Positions 32,709 to 42,503 of a stretch of 64,000 nucleotides of DNA are shown here, in pieces (within the stretch, counting starts at the first letter, position 1; every line of letters begins with the position of its first letter). Source of the DNA: Vicinamibacterales bacterium. Lineage in GTDB: Bacteria > Acidobacteriota > Vicinamibacteria > Vicinamibacterales > UBA2999. The position numbers and the translations under genes were made by a program. The DNA lies in the NCBI GenBank assembly GCA_041659285.1, contig JBAZYO010000010.1:1-64000 (forward strand), in the 5' to 3' direction. The notes beneath the pieces were generated by a model, which searched no databases, had not been told where the DNA came from, and saw nothing but the letters and a program-made list of their open reading frames with translations.

Positions 32709-35288
32709 CAGGTTGGCAGTGATCCGGTAGGCGCCGGCGACACCGTAAGGCAACTGCCGGTGCAGGGCGTAGGCGAAGTAAGTCCAGTTGCCCTTCCCCA
32801 CTTTCGCCGTCAGCCACCCGCCGCTCTGAGGCGCCTGGCCCTTGTCGAACGTCGAAATCATCGGCGTGTAGGCCGCATCCCACTTCGTGAAGAACTTCGA
32901 GCCGCGCTGCTCGACCCAGCCATCGAAGTCGGCCGCCGTGATGCGGTTCGGCCACGTGAACGACTGTTGCGTGGGCGCGAGGATGGTGACCGGCGAATCC
33001 TCCTCTGACACCTCTTCGGCGCTGCGCGGCAGCTCGCCGGGGAACGGCGCGAACGTGTTCGGCACCAGCTCCTGCGTGTTGTAGAGCACGATCATGTTGC
33101 CGCCCGCCTTCACGTAGTCGAGCAGGCGGTTGTTATAGGTCTTGAGATCCTCGCGCACCGCATACGCGCGCGTGCCGGTCATGATGGCGTCATAGGCAGA
33201 CAGGTCGGCGCTGGCCAGCTCGCGCTCGCCGAGCAGCGTGACCTGCGCGCCAAGCTGCTGCAGCCCAAGCGGCACCTGGTCGCCGACGCCCATCACGTAA
33301 CCCACCTTGAGCCCGGCCACGGTGGTCACGTTCACGCCACGCACGTCCGCGGAGGACGCACGATAGAGATAGCGGACCTCGAGATCGCGGTGATCGATGA
33401 TCTCGTAACCTTCCCGATACTCCTTACCCGCCGCCGTCGCCACCGCCTCGATCGTGTAGGTATCGCTGCCGATCGCGCCCGGATTCACCGTGAATCGATA
33501 CGAGGACCGCTCGCCGGCGCGGGCAAAGGCGAACGGATGCGACGCCGGCGACGACGTCCATCCCGCGGGCAGCCGGAGCGCAACCGCTCCGCTCGTCGCC
33601 GCCTCGGCGTTGTGCAACAGCGACACTTCCACGTCGACCCGCTTGACGGCGGCCGTGGTGGGAACAATGGCGTGGGCAGGAGTGAGCATTACCGCCAGGC
33701 GGGGCACGCTCCTCACCGCGCGCAGCGCATCTCCGTACGGCAGCTTGGCCTCTCGGCGCTTCACCGCTTCGCGCACCTCAACCGGCACGCCGGCCACCGT
33801 ATAGCGCGCCGTCGCCACCAGCGGCGGATCTGCCACCGGCCGCCCGAACTGCGACGGATCGCTTAGCGCATACACACTGTCTTGCAGGCCCTTGCGGGCA
33901 AAGTACGGCTTCGTGCTCATCGCCACATCGCCGGTCAGGGTCACGGTGAAGCGGGACGTGGACAGCTGGTTGCGGTCGAGACTCGGGGCGCTGGTGGCCG
34001 AACTGTTCACGGTCCAACCGCGCGCGGCGACCAGGCGCACCGTGGCATCGCTGATGGCGATGCCGCCCCGATTGGCCAATCGCGTGCGCACCTCGAAGCT
34101 TTGCCCAGGCACCGGAGCCGCCATCAGCGCGGGCGGCGCAAACGCGGCACCCGGTCCAGTGGGCTCGGGTTGGCCCGCCGGTTGAGCCACCGCGGTCAGT
34201 TCAAGACCGAGGGCGGCGTTGATCGCGCTCTGGAACTGCGCTTCCTTGACGCGGAGCAGGAAGGCGGCATCGGCCGCGGACGTGGCGGCCATCGCCTCGC
34301 GCGTCCGCGCCAACCCTTGCGCCAGGGCCGGGACGATGGCGGAAGGATCGTTCATGCGGAAGTCGGCCATGGCGCGCGCCACCGCTTCGTCGATGACCTT
34401 GCCCGAGGGGCCCACCGCGGCTTCGATCGTGCCGGCCACGCCATCGAACACGCTGGCTTCCCTGGTGCCGGGGGGACTCGACACCAGCTTGTAGTAACCG
34501 AAGTTGGGGCCCGCCCCAGCGACGAAGCGGCCGCTGTTCTGCGAGCGCTGAAAGCTCAGGCCGTATCGCGCGATGTTGTCGAAGGTGTCGCCGAGCCGCG
34601 GGCTGTATTCGCCGCTGTCAATGCGCACGGTCCAGTCTTCGCCGTCGCGCACGCCGCCGATGTAGACCTTCTTCGCCTGCCATGGGCGCAGCCCCTCGGC
34701 GATCTGCTCGGGGTAGCGGCTGGGATCGCCGGCGGCGCGGAAGCCTTCAACCGCCATCAGCCCGGCGGTCTGGTGGTTACCGTGGCCATCGCGCTCGTTG
34801 CCCTGGAATCGCGACAGGATGATCGTGGGCCGGCTCATGCGGATGATGCGGACCACGTCGCGAAGCGCTGTGTCGCGGCCCCACTTGTCCATCGACTCTT
34901 CCAGCGTCTTCGAGTAGCCGTAGTCAACCAGGGACGTGAAGTACTGCTCGTCCACGCCGTAGTGGCGGCCGGCCTGGAGCAGTTCCTCCGTCCTGATCAA
35001 CCCGAGCGCGTCGAACAGTTGCGGGCCAATGGCGTTGTCGCCAGACTCGCCGCGATTGAGGGTGAGCAGGGCCAGGCGGGCGCCGTCGCCCCGGCTCAAC
35101 TTCGCCAGCACGCCGCCGTGTTCGTCGTCCGGGTGGGCGGTCACGTGCATCACGCTCGCGGTGGTCCGCAGCTTGAGCAGGTGCTGCCAGACCTCGGACG
35201 CCCCGTCTTGCCGGGGCACGCTCTGCGCGCCAAACCCGCCGATGGCGCCCACCACGAGCACCGGTGCCAACCACGTCACACGCCGCAT
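32685..35288 (-). CDS. Secreted PIG-L (LmbE-like) deacetylase with C-terminal accessory domains
   Basis: 867 residues from ATG 35288; a TTG at 35309 is an alternative. A signal peptide (MRRVTWLAPVLVVGAIGGFG) precedes the PIG-L domain with AHPDDE (51-56) and a zinc His in DGHGNHQ. PIG-L enzymes remove N-acetyl groups from glycan or thiol-conjugated GlcNAc. The C-terminal region has beta-sandwich domains and a ThuA/glutaminase-like module (GYVMGVGDQVPLGLQQLGAQV ... GGNMIVLYN). Periplasmic glycan deacetylation is likely. Confidence 0.87.
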   Translation of the reverse strand: MRRVTWLAPVLVVGAIGGFGAQSVPRQDGASEVWQHLLKLRTTASVMHVTAHPDDEHGGVLAKLSRGDGARLALLTLNRGESGDNAIGPQLFDALGLIRTEELLQAGRHYGVDEQYFTSLVDYGYSKTLEESMDKWGRDTALRDVVRIIRMSRPTIILSRFQGNERDGHGNHQTAGLMAVEGFRAAGDPSRYPEQIAEGLRPWQAKKVYIGGVRDGEDWTVRIDSGEYSPRLGDTFDNIARYGLSFQRSQNSGRFVAGAGPNFGYYKLVSSPPGTREASVFDGVAGTIEAAVGPSGKVIDEAVARAMADFRMNDPSAIVPALAQGLARTREAMAATSAADAAFLLRVKEAQFQSAINAALGLELTAVAQPAGQPEPTGPGAAFAPPALMAAPVPGQSFEVRTRLANRGGIAISDATVRLVAARGWTVNSSATSAPSLDRNQLSTSRFTVTLTGDVAMSTKPYFARKGLQDSVYALSDPSQFGRPVADPPLVATARYTVAGVPVEVREAVKRREAKLPYGDALRAVRSVPRLAVMLTPAHAIVPTTAAVKRVDVEVSLLHNAEAATSGAVALRLPAGWTSSPASHPFAFARAGERSSYRFTVNPGAIGSDTYTIEAVATAAGKEYREGYEIIDHRDLEVRYLYRASSADVRGVNVTTVAGLKVGYVMGVGDQVPLGLQQLGAQVTLLGERELASADLSAYDAIMTGTRAYAVREDLKTYNNRLLDYVKAGGNMIVLYNTQELVPNTFAPFPGELPRSAEEVSEEDSPVTILAPTQQSFTWPNRITAADFDGWVEQRGSKFFTKWDAAYTPMISTFDKGQAPQSGGWLTAKVGKGNWTYFAYALHRQLPYGVAGAYRITANLLALSKTP

Positions 35289-35336
35289 ACGCACACCCGC
35301 CTTACGCAACGATCCGCCGCCAACGACGCATCCACG

Positions 35337-38300
35337 TCAGAAGTAGAACTTCAGCGCCAGCTGGATCTCCCGCTGGTCGCCAATCGAGCTGGTAATGCGC
35401 CCGAACGTGCCGAGGTTCGAGATGTTGGCGGCCGGGAAGCCGTAGTTCACCCAGTTGAATAGGTTGAACGTTTCCACGCGGAGCTCGGCGCGCTTCTCAC
35501 CGCCGAACGCGATCGATCGGAAGATCGAGAGGTTCATCGACTTCGAGCCGGGCCCGCGCACGGTGTTGTTGGCGCAGTTGCCGTAGGTGCGCGTCGTGGT
35601 GGCGGCAAACGCCGCCGGATCCATCCATGAGGCCAGCGTCTGGTTGAAGCTGTCGGGCACCGCATCACCCACGCAGTTGGCGCGCGCGATGCGGCCGGGC
35701 CCGGTGCCCGCCTGATCGGTGGTGGTCACCGTGAAGGGGCGTCCGTCGCTCAGCGTCAGGATGCCGTTGACCGACCAGCCGCCGACAATGGCGCCGGCGA
35801 CGCCGGCCGTGGCGAACCGGCGTCCCGGCCCGAAGGGCAGTTCGTAGATGAAGCTGGTGACCAGCCGGTGAGGGATGTCAAAGGCCAGCAGGCCGTAGTC
35901 CTTCTCCATGGCATACGTCGAGCCCGGAGCGTTGCCGACGGCGCCGCCGCCAGCGCTGAGGTGATCGAGAAAGTCGCCCTGCGCCTTGCTCCACGTGTAG
36001 GCCACGGTGTACGACAGCCCGCCGCTCATGCGCCGCTGCATCCGCGCCTGCAGCGCGTCGTAATCGGCGCGGCCGTTGGTCACGATCTGCTCGAGATAGG
36101 CGCTGCCGTAGCCGTACTGCGCGTACGGAAAGGTCACCGTGCCGCCCGAGATGATGCCCTCGTTGAGGTTGCGCAGCCGCCGGCCGTTGCGCGTGCGGTT
36201 GCCCACGTACTCGATGGCTCCCACCATGCTGCCGGCGAACTGGAACTCGGGACCGAAGCTGAACTGCCGCACGATGGGCGTGTCCTGGTTGGGATCCTGG
36301 ATGCGCCACTGCACGATGGCCGGGTTCACGGTCGCCGGCGTGAGCGGGGTAAAGCCCTGCGCAAACGTGAAGGCCGGCGCGTCGTTCGCCGAGTTCGCGG
36401 TGATCGACGCATCCACCAGTTGCGGCAGGTTCAATCCGAGCTGGCTCTCGCTGCCGTAGCGGTCGGTCTGCTGGTAGAAGATGCCGAAGCCGCCGCGAAC
36501 CACGAGGCGCGGCGACACGCTCCACGACACGCCCACGCGCGGAGCGATGTCGTTGCGGTCCGGGTGAACCAGGGCGCGATCGAACAGGCTGCCGTCCTTG
36601 GCGGTGAACACGCGCCCGGTCGCGGGTTCGATGTTGGTCAGCAGGTTCTGCTTGTCGAGCAGCGGCGTGAACATCTCGTAGCGCACGCCCGCCGTGACGG
36701 TGAGGTCCGATCGCACGCGCCAGCTGTCTTGCACGTAGAACTGCCAGCCGTTGGCGTAGAGATCAGGCTCGTGGAAGAGGGTCAGCCGCTGCGTGCTCGA
36801 CAGGCCGAGCAGGAAGTCGCCAAGGCCGAAGCCGGTGTAGCGGCCGTCGTTGAAGCCCAGCTCGCCATTGAGCGAGCGCAGGTCAATGTAGTTGAGCAGG
36901 TCGCGGCGGAACTCGGCGCCGGCCTTCAGGGCGTGGCTGCCCTTCTGCCAGGTCAGGTTCTCCGACACCTGGAACACCTGCGAGTCCTGGAACTGCGGGC
37001 GGAAGAACGGGCCGCCCAGCCGCGCGAAGCGCGCGACTGGCATGTGCGGAAGGCCGCCGTAGAAACGGGGATCCTTGGGCACGCCCTTGATCCCGTATTC
37101 CGCGTTGGCATCAATGCCAAACGCCGGATGCACGACATCGGAACGCACCTTGTTGTACGACGCCCGCACTTCGTTGAACAGGCTGGAGCCGAACACGCGC
37201 GACCAGCCCGCCACCGCGCTCTGCCCGCGGTTCAGGATGTCGCTGGCGAAATCGCCGGAGGCGACCGGGTCGTCCAGCAGCGGCGGCTCGATGCGGTTGG
37301 TGTTCTGGAAGCTGTAACGGGCGAACACGTGATCGCGGCCCGCCGACAGGCTGTGGTCGACGCGGATGTCGAACTGATCGACGTCGTTGTTCAGGATGCC
37401 GTTGGAAATGAAGTTGTTGTTGAAGAAGCCGGTGCCGGGCACGTTGGGCGCCGGGTACAGGCCAATCAGCTTCGCCGCCACCGGGTCGATGCAGGAACGG
37501 TTGATGATCTTGTTCACCGCATCCACGCATCCCGCCGGCACGAACGGGTTGCTCGCCACCATGTTGCCGGTCAGCTCGCCCAGGTCGCCGGCCCGCATGC
37601 GCGCGGTGGGCACGGTCGCGGTTTGCGACAGGGCCCGCTCGGTCCGCGACGACTGGTAATCCCCGAAGAAAAACGTCTTGCCGCGCACCAGTGGGCCGCC
37701 GAAGGTGCCGCCGGCGATCAACTGGTTGAAGGGCCCCTTGGCGCGGCCGGCGCGGTTGTTGTCCCAGGTGTTGGCGTTCAGCGACTCGTCCCGGAGAAAG
37801 GCGAACAGCGAACCGCTGTACTTGTTGGTGCCCTGCTTGACCGAGGCGTTGATGACCGCGCCCGCTGCCTTGCCGAACTCCGCCGAGTAGGTGCGGGTCT
37901 GCACCTTGAATTCCGACAGCGCGTCAACCGGCGGCTGCACCACCTGCGGGCTGCGTTCCTGTAGGTTGGTGGAAAACGAATTGTTGTCGGCGCCGTCGAG
38001 CGTGTAGTTGTTCCAGGTGGCGTAGTTGCCGTTGGCGTTGAAGAAGGTGTCTTCGCCGCGGCTGGTGATGCCGGCCGGCGCCGCGACGACGCCCGGCGAC
38101 AGGAAGGCCAGCTCGGAATACCGGCGGCCCAGCAGCGGCAGGTCGCGCACCTGGCGCGCATCGACGACGTTGCCGATGTCGGCGGACTGGGTCTGCAGCA
38201 GCTCGGCGCGGCCCGTCACCACCACTTCCTCGGTCAGCGCCCCCACGCTCAGCTGCAGGTCCACCTGCGTCCGTGATTGCACGCTCACGCGCACGCCGGG

Positions 38301-38576
38301 GCGCGCCGCGCGCCGGAAACCCTGGAGTTCGGCGGTCACGCTGTAGGTGCCGACGCGAAGCCCGGAAAATATGAACTCGCCGCGCGCGTTGGTCACCGAC
38401 GTGGCCGACACGCCGGTGCCGTCCTGAATCGCGACCACGCTCACACCCGGCAGCACCGCGCCGCTGTCGTCAACCACCCGGCCGACGATGACGCCGGTGT
38501 CAATCTGGGCGAATGCGGACGCCGTGAAAACCAGGAGGAAGAGTACAGCCAGGGCAAGGCGAGCACGGTGCGTCAT
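35337..38576 (-). CDS. Oar-type TonB-dependent receptor with carboxypeptidase-regulatory domain
   Basis: 1079 residues, signal peptide LALAVLFLLVFTASAFAQ. Architecture as in the receptor at 14460-17717: an N-terminal CnaB-like domain (VGRVVDDSGAVLPGVSVVAI), plug (LPLLGRRYSELAFLSPG ... YTLDGADNNSF) and barrel ending EIQLALKFYF. GGAG lies upstream of the ATG. The two receptors are clearly related but far from identical. It lies 48 bp upstream of the PIG-L gene on the same strand, so glycan-derived ligands are possible. Confidence 0.9.
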   Translation of the reverse strand: MTHRARLALAVLFLLVFTASAFAQIDTGVIVGRVVDDSGAVLPGVSVVAIQDGTGVSATSVTNARGEFIFSGLRVGTYSVTAELQGFRRAARPGVRVSVQSRTQVDLQLSVGALTEEVVVTGRAELLQTQSADIGNVVDARQVRDLPLLGRRYSELAFLSPGVVAAPAGITSRGEDTFFNANGNYATWNNYTLDGADNNSFSTNLQERSPQVVQPPVDALSEFKVQTRTYSAEFGKAAGAVINASVKQGTNKYSGSLFAFLRDESLNANTWDNNRAGRAKGPFNQLIAGGTFGGPLVRGKTFFFGDYQSSRTERALSQTATVPTARMRAGDLGELTGNMVASNPFVPAGCVDAVNKIINRSCIDPVAAKLIGLYPAPNVPGTGFFNNNFISNGILNNDVDQFDIRVDHSLSAGRDHVFARYSFQNTNRIEPPLLDDPVASGDFASDILNRGQSAVAGWSRVFGSSLFNEVRASYNKVRSDVVHPAFGIDANAEYGIKGVPKDPRFYGGLPHMPVARFARLGGPFFRPQFQDSQVFQVSENLTWQKGSHALKAGAEFRRDLLNYIDLRSLNGELGFNDGRYTGFGLGDFLLGLSSTQRLTLFHEPDLYANGWQFYVQDSWRVRSDLTVTAGVRYEMFTPLLDKQNLLTNIEPATGRVFTAKDGSLFDRALVHPDRNDIAPRVGVSWSVSPRLVVRGGFGIFYQQTDRYGSESQLGLNLPQLVDASITANSANDAPAFTFAQGFTPLTPATVNPAIVQWRIQDPNQDTPIVRQFSFGPEFQFAGSMVGAIEYVGNRTRNGRRLRNLNEGIISGGTVTFPYAQYGYGSAYLEQIVTNGRADYDALQARMQRRMSGGLSYTVAYTWSKAQGDFLDHLSAGGGAVGNAPGSTYAMEKDYGLLAFDIPHRLVTSFIYELPFGPGRRFATAGVAGAIVGGWSVNGILTLSDGRPFTVTTTDQAGTGPGRIARANCVGDAVPDSFNQTLASWMDPAAFAATTTRTYGNCANNTVRGPGSKSMNLSIFRSIAFGGEKRAELRVETFNLFNWVNYGFPAANISNLGTFGRITSSIGDQREIQLALKFYF

Positions 38577-38680
38577 CGGGATGACTCCAGGGCCAATTAA
38601 AGACTGGCCCGGGCAGTATCCGGCCCGCCTCTGCCGATGTCAATCTCCCCCCCGCGCGGAGTGCAGTCGCCGGTGCGGGG

Positions 38681-39073
38681 TTACTTGCGAATGGCGTCGA
38701 TGCTCCACTTGCCGGACCCGACCGCCGCGACGTACAGGAACAGGAAGCTGTAGAGCGCCGCCAGTTCACCGTTGTTGACGATGGGCCAGAAGCCGCTCGG
38801 GGCGTGGGCCTGGAAGTAGGCGACGGCCATCTCGCCGCTGGCAATGAAGGCGACCGGTCCGGTGAACAGGCCAAGGGCAATCATCGCGCCGCCCAGGACT
38901 TCGATCAGCCCGGCCAAGCCCATCTGTGACATCAGCTCCACCGGCGCGGTTCGCCCGAACCCGCCAAACAGCTTGGGGAGACCGTGCTGGAAGAAGAGAA
39001 AGCCGGCCGCGATGCGCAGCAGGGCGTAGATATGGGGGCGGAAGGGGGCGAGCAGCTTGTCCATGCAGGGCAT
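38681..39073 (-). CDS. DoxX-family membrane protein
   Basis: 130 residues (ATG 39064 is an alternative start). Four membrane helices with ALLRIAAGFLFFQHGLPKLFGGFG and GLIEVLGGAMIALGLFTGPVAFIASGEMAVAYFQAH, characteristic of DoxX. Members are linked to redox and sulfur metabolism or membrane stress, but no specific role can be assigned. The ADOP permease gene lies 22 bp upstream on the same strand. Confidence 0.87.
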   Translation of the reverse strand: MPCMDKLLAPFRPHIYALLRIAAGFLFFQHGLPKLFGGFGRTAPVELMSQMGLAGLIEVLGGAMIALGLFTGPVAFIASGEMAVAYFQAHAPSGFWPIVNNGELAALYSFLFLYVAAVGSGKWSIDAIRK

Positions 39074-39095
39074 ACGCTGCCCGCCCGGCTTGTGC

Positions 39096-41501
39096 TTACT
39101 GCTCGCGCAACGCGATCATCGGATCAACCCGTGTCGTCCGCAGCGCCGGCAGCACGCTGGCGGCGACGCCGGCGATCATCAGCGTGGTTGCGGCCAGGGC
39201 AAACGACGGCACGTCGAACGGGCCCACGCCGTAGAGGATGCCCTGCATCGACCGCGCCAGCAGCGTGGCGGCCACCAGGCCGACGACGCCGCCAATGGCG
39301 ACCAGGATCACGCTGCTCTTCACCACCAGCGTCACCGTATTGCCGCCCGACGCGCCGAGCGCCATGCGCAACCCGATCTCTTTCGTCCGCTGCGACACCG
39401 AGTACGACAGCACGCCGTAGATGCCGAGCGCGGCGAGCAGCAGCGCGGCCAGCGCGAACAGCGCCAGCAGCGTCGTGCTGAGGCGCGGCAGGAACACGGC
39501 GCGCGCGAGAATCTGGTCCATCGTGCTCAGCTCGTAGATCGGCTGCCCCGGATCGACATCCCAGATCACGCGCTGGATGGTGTTGGCCACCGTCATCGGG
39601 TCCTGGTTGGTCCGCGCCACCACCGCCATGCCGGCCGTCGGGCTCTGCTTCATCGGCAGGTAGACCTGCTTCTTCGGATCGGTGTCCAACCCCTGGTTGT
39701 GCACGTCGCCGACCACGCCCACCACCTCGCTCTTGCCGTGCGGGTTCTGGATGATCTGCCCCAGCGGGCTGCGATCCGGGAAGTACCGCCGCGCCATCGT
39801 CTCGTTGATCACGCTGGTGCGCGGGCCCACCTCGGCATCGCGCTCGTCGAGGAAGCGGCCCTCGAGCAGCTTGATCCGCATGGTCTCGAAGTAACCGGGC
39901 GCGACAATGCGGACGTCGGCGAGGGGATCTTCGGTGGGGGGCGGCTGCTGCCCTTCCACGTTGAACGGCAGCGCGCTGGCGGCGCCGACGTCGTGCAGCG
40001 GCATGGCCGACACCGCCGAGGCCGCGGTCACGCCGGGGGCGCGGCGCATCCGCTCGATCACGTCTTCGTAGAACCGCACCTGCGTCGCCCGCTGATACTT
40101 CGTGGTGGGCAGCAACACGCGCGCGGCAATCAGGTTGGTGGAGTCGAAGCCGGGGCTGACCTGCATCAGCTTGGAGAAGCTGCGCGTCATCAGTCCGGCG
40201 CCCACCAGCAGCACGAGCGCGAGGGCCACTTCGATCACCACGAGTCCGCTGAGCAGCCGGCGCGCGTACGGGCTGCCCGTCGATCCCGTGGATTCCTGCA
40301 GGTTGTCGCGCAGGTCCTGGCGCGAGGCGTGCAGCGCCGGCAACAGGCCGAAGGCAAGCGCCACGCCGATCGAGATCACGGTGGTGAACAGCAGGACGCC
40401 GCCATCGAGGTGGATTTGATCCATCCGCGGCATCTGGCCCTCGGGCAGCGTCGCGAGCAGCCGCAGTCCGCCGAAGGCGGCGAGCAGGCCGAACGCGCCG
40501 CCCGCCAACGACAGCAGCAGGCTCTCCGCGACGATCGGCTTGGCGACCTCCCATCGGCTCGCACCGAGCGCACCGCGCACCGCCATCTCGCGGCGACGGC
40601 TCGAGAGCCGCGCGAGGAGGAGGTTGGCCATGTTGGCGCAGACGATCAGCAGGAGGAAGCCGACGGCGCCCATCAGCACCATCAGCGCCGGCCGCGATGC
40701 GCCGACCAGTTGTTCGTGCGCCGCCACCACGCGGGCGCCCCAGCCGTCGTTGCTGTCTTTGAACTCGCTGGCGATGCGGCCGGCCAGCAAGCTCACTTCC
40801 TGCTGGGCCTGTTGCGGGGTGGCGCCCTGCGCGATGCGGCCGATCACCGTGAGCGAGCGCGCCCGGCGCGAGCGCCCGTGCATGTCCTTGGGATCGAACG
40901 CGAGCGGCGTCCACGCTTCCACCTTGGTCGCCGTCGGGAACTCGAACGACGGCGGCATCACGCCGACCACGGTGAACGGCACCGCGTCCATCTGGATGGT
41001 CTTGCCGATGATGCCGCGATCGGCGGCGAGCACGCGCGTCCAGAAGCCGTGGCTCAACACGACCACGCGATCGGCGCCGGGCACGGCTTCGTCGGCGGTG
41101 AACGTCCGCCCCAACGCGGCGTTGCTCTTGAGCACGTTGAACAGGTCCGGCGTCGCGCGCAGGCCGGGCAGGTTTTGCGGATCGCCGTTGCCCTTGTAGG
41201 AGAAGTCCACATGGCGATACGCAGCGAGCGACTCGAGGCTCGTGCTGTCGCGCTTCCAGTCTTCGAACGTCGGGATCGACACCGGCCCCTGGTTGCCGTC
41301 GGGGTTCACCTCCCACAGCACCGCGATCTTCTCAGGGTCCTCGTAGGGCAGCGGGTTGAGGACCACCGTCTTGATCACGCTGAAAATGGCGGTGTTGGCG
41401 CCAATGCCGAGAGCGAGCGTGAGCACCGACACCAGCACGAAGGTGGGCTGGCGGCGGAGAGTGCGGAAGGCGTAGGTGAAGGCGGCGGTCCAGTCGGCCA
41501 T
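39096..41501 (-). CDS. ADOP/MacB-type ABC transporter permease
   Basis: 801 residues from ATG 41501; earlier Met codons at 41510 and 41528 exist. The N-terminal TYAFRTLRRQPTFVLVSVLTLALGIGANTAIFSVI matches acidobacterial ADOP permeases. A MacB periplasmic core domain follows, then FtsX domains with three helices each, one around residues 280-400 and one at the C-terminus ending LPALRTTRVDPMIALREQ. No ATPase gene is adjacent, as is common for these duplicated permeases. Substrates (drugs, lipids or signals) are unknown. Confidence 0.88.
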   Translation of the reverse strand: MADWTAAFTYAFRTLRRQPTFVLVSVLTLALGIGANTAIFSVIKTVVLNPLPYEDPEKIAVLWEVNPDGNQGPVSIPTFEDWKRDSTSLESLAAYRHVDFSYKGNGDPQNLPGLRATPDLFNVLKSNAALGRTFTADEAVPGADRVVVLSHGFWTRVLAADRGIIGKTIQMDAVPFTVVGVMPPSFEFPTATKVEAWTPLAFDPKDMHGRSRRARSLTVIGRIAQGATPQQAQQEVSLLAGRIASEFKDSNDGWGARVVAAHEQLVGASRPALMVLMGAVGFLLLIVCANMANLLLARLSSRRREMAVRGALGASRWEVAKPIVAESLLLSLAGGAFGLLAAFGGLRLLATLPEGQMPRMDQIHLDGGVLLFTTVISIGVALAFGLLPALHASRQDLRDNLQESTGSTGSPYARRLLSGLVVIEVALALVLLVGAGLMTRSFSKLMQVSPGFDSTNLIAARVLLPTTKYQRATQVRFYEDVIERMRRAPGVTAASAVSAMPLHDVGAASALPFNVEGQQPPPTEDPLADVRIVAPGYFETMRIKLLEGRFLDERDAEVGPRTSVINETMARRYFPDRSPLGQIIQNPHGKSEVVGVVGDVHNQGLDTDPKKQVYLPMKQSPTAGMAVVARTNQDPMTVANTIQRVIWDVDPGQPIYELSTMDQILARAVFLPRLSTTLLALFALAALLLAALGIYGVLSYSVSQRTKEIGLRMALGASGGNTVTLVVKSSVILVAIGGVVGLVAATLLARSMQGILYGVGPFDVPSFALAATTLMIAGVAASVLPALRTTRVDPMIALREQ

Positions 41502-41508
41502 GGGGCGC

Positions 41509-41514
41509 ATTGTA
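41509..41514 (-). promoter_or_regulatory. Candidate -10 of the ADOP permease gene
   Basis: TACAAT on the minus strand ends 7 nt before ATG 41501. TGGACA lies 19 nt further upstream. No Shine-Dalgarno precedes the ATG, which favours 41501 as a leaderless start. Confidence 0.4.
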
Positions 41515-41567
41515 GTGGAGTCAGTCACTTACCTGTCCACCGAAGCGCCTGGCGCGAAGGTGGGGCG

Positions 41568-42416
41568 TCATTTGATCGACGGTGTCTCCGGGTACTCCGT
41601 CACAAAGTCACCGTAGAGCTTCTCGGCGCAATCCGGGCAGACGCCGTGCGAGAACTGCGCTTCGCTGTGCTCCTGGACGTAGCGTTCGATCTGCTGCCAC
41701 TCGCCCACGTCCGTGCGCACGTGCTTGCAGCTGGCGCAAATCGGGATGATGCCGCGCAAGGCGCGCAGGTCCTGCGCCGCGCGGGTGGCGCGCTGTTCGG
41801 CCTCGCGCTCGCCGACGCGGGCCTCGGCTTCCTGGCGCCACGATTGCGACACCAGGTCCTGCAACGCGACCCGGCGGCGTACCGCGAGCACGCCGGCGAA
41901 GTTCACGAACAGCAGCACGACGATGTCGGCCGCCATGCCGGCGTCGGACGGCCCGTTCAGCCACACCACGCGGGCGGCGATGAGGAACGCCGACAACAGC
42001 AGCGGCGGGAGCACCTGCCTGGTCACGGTGTTCGGTACGGAGACGTACATGATGGCGAGGATCATCAGCATCGGCGCCAGCAGCAGGTTCGTGCCTCGCG
42101 GCCGCTGCAGTTGCAGCGCGACCAGGACGGCAACCGAGGCGAGGGCCGTTATGAATATGCCGCGCGACAACGCCCGGCGAGTGTCCGCGCCGCCCGTTAA
42201 CCACAGTCCCATCACGGGCACGGCCACGGTCAGCACGCGGGTCAGCACCCGGCTTTCGATGCTGGTCTCCCCCGGCAGGATGCCGAGCAGGTCGAGGCCG
42301 GCAAAGAAGGCGACCGGAAACAGGATGGTCAGCAGCAGCAACCGGACGAGCCGGCGGTCGCTCTCGACGCGCAGCCCCTCGAGGGCGATCGGTTCAGCGG
42401 CCGCGGGCATGCTCAT
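41568..42416 (-). CDS. Membrane protein with C-terminal zinc-ribbon module
   Basis: 282 residues. Six to seven N-terminal membrane helices (30-190) resemble the sensing domain of a histidine kinase, followed by a coiled coil (EAEARVGEREAEQRATRAAQ). The C-terminus has a zinc-binding module: IPICASCKHVR, then WQQIERYVQEHS and FSHGVCPDCAEKLY. This module is often fused to response regulators and sensor kinases, but no kinase domain is present here. It may be a stand-alone sensor. Confidence 0.7.
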   Translation of the reverse strand: MSMPAAAEPIALEGLRVESDRRLVRLLLLTILFPVAFFAGLDLLGILPGETSIESRVLTRVLTVAVPVMGLWLTGGADTRRALSRGIFITALASVAVLVALQLQRPRGTNLLLAPMLMILAIMYVSVPNTVTRQVLPPLLLSAFLIAARVVWLNGPSDAGMAADIVVLLFVNFAGVLAVRRRVALQDLVSQSWRQEAEARVGEREAEQRATRAAQDLRALRGIIPICASCKHVRTDVGEWQQIERYVQEHSEAQFSHGVCPDCAEKLYGDFVTEYPETPSIK

Positions 42417-42503
42417 GGCTACCTGTTCAGGTTATGCCAGTCCGCCCTCGTCGGGATCGGGAATTGCATCTATAGATCCCGGGCTCGGGCGTCACATCGC
42501 CCG

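Noticed and set aside
35868..37964. 698-residue frame on the + strand
   Set aside because: Antisense of the second TonB receptor; a shadow caused by high third-position GC.
39057..42200. 1047-residue frame on the + strand
   Set aside because: It is antisense to the ADOP permease and the zinc-ribbon membrane protein, both of which have clear family motifs; composition is His/Arg/Gln-rich shadow.
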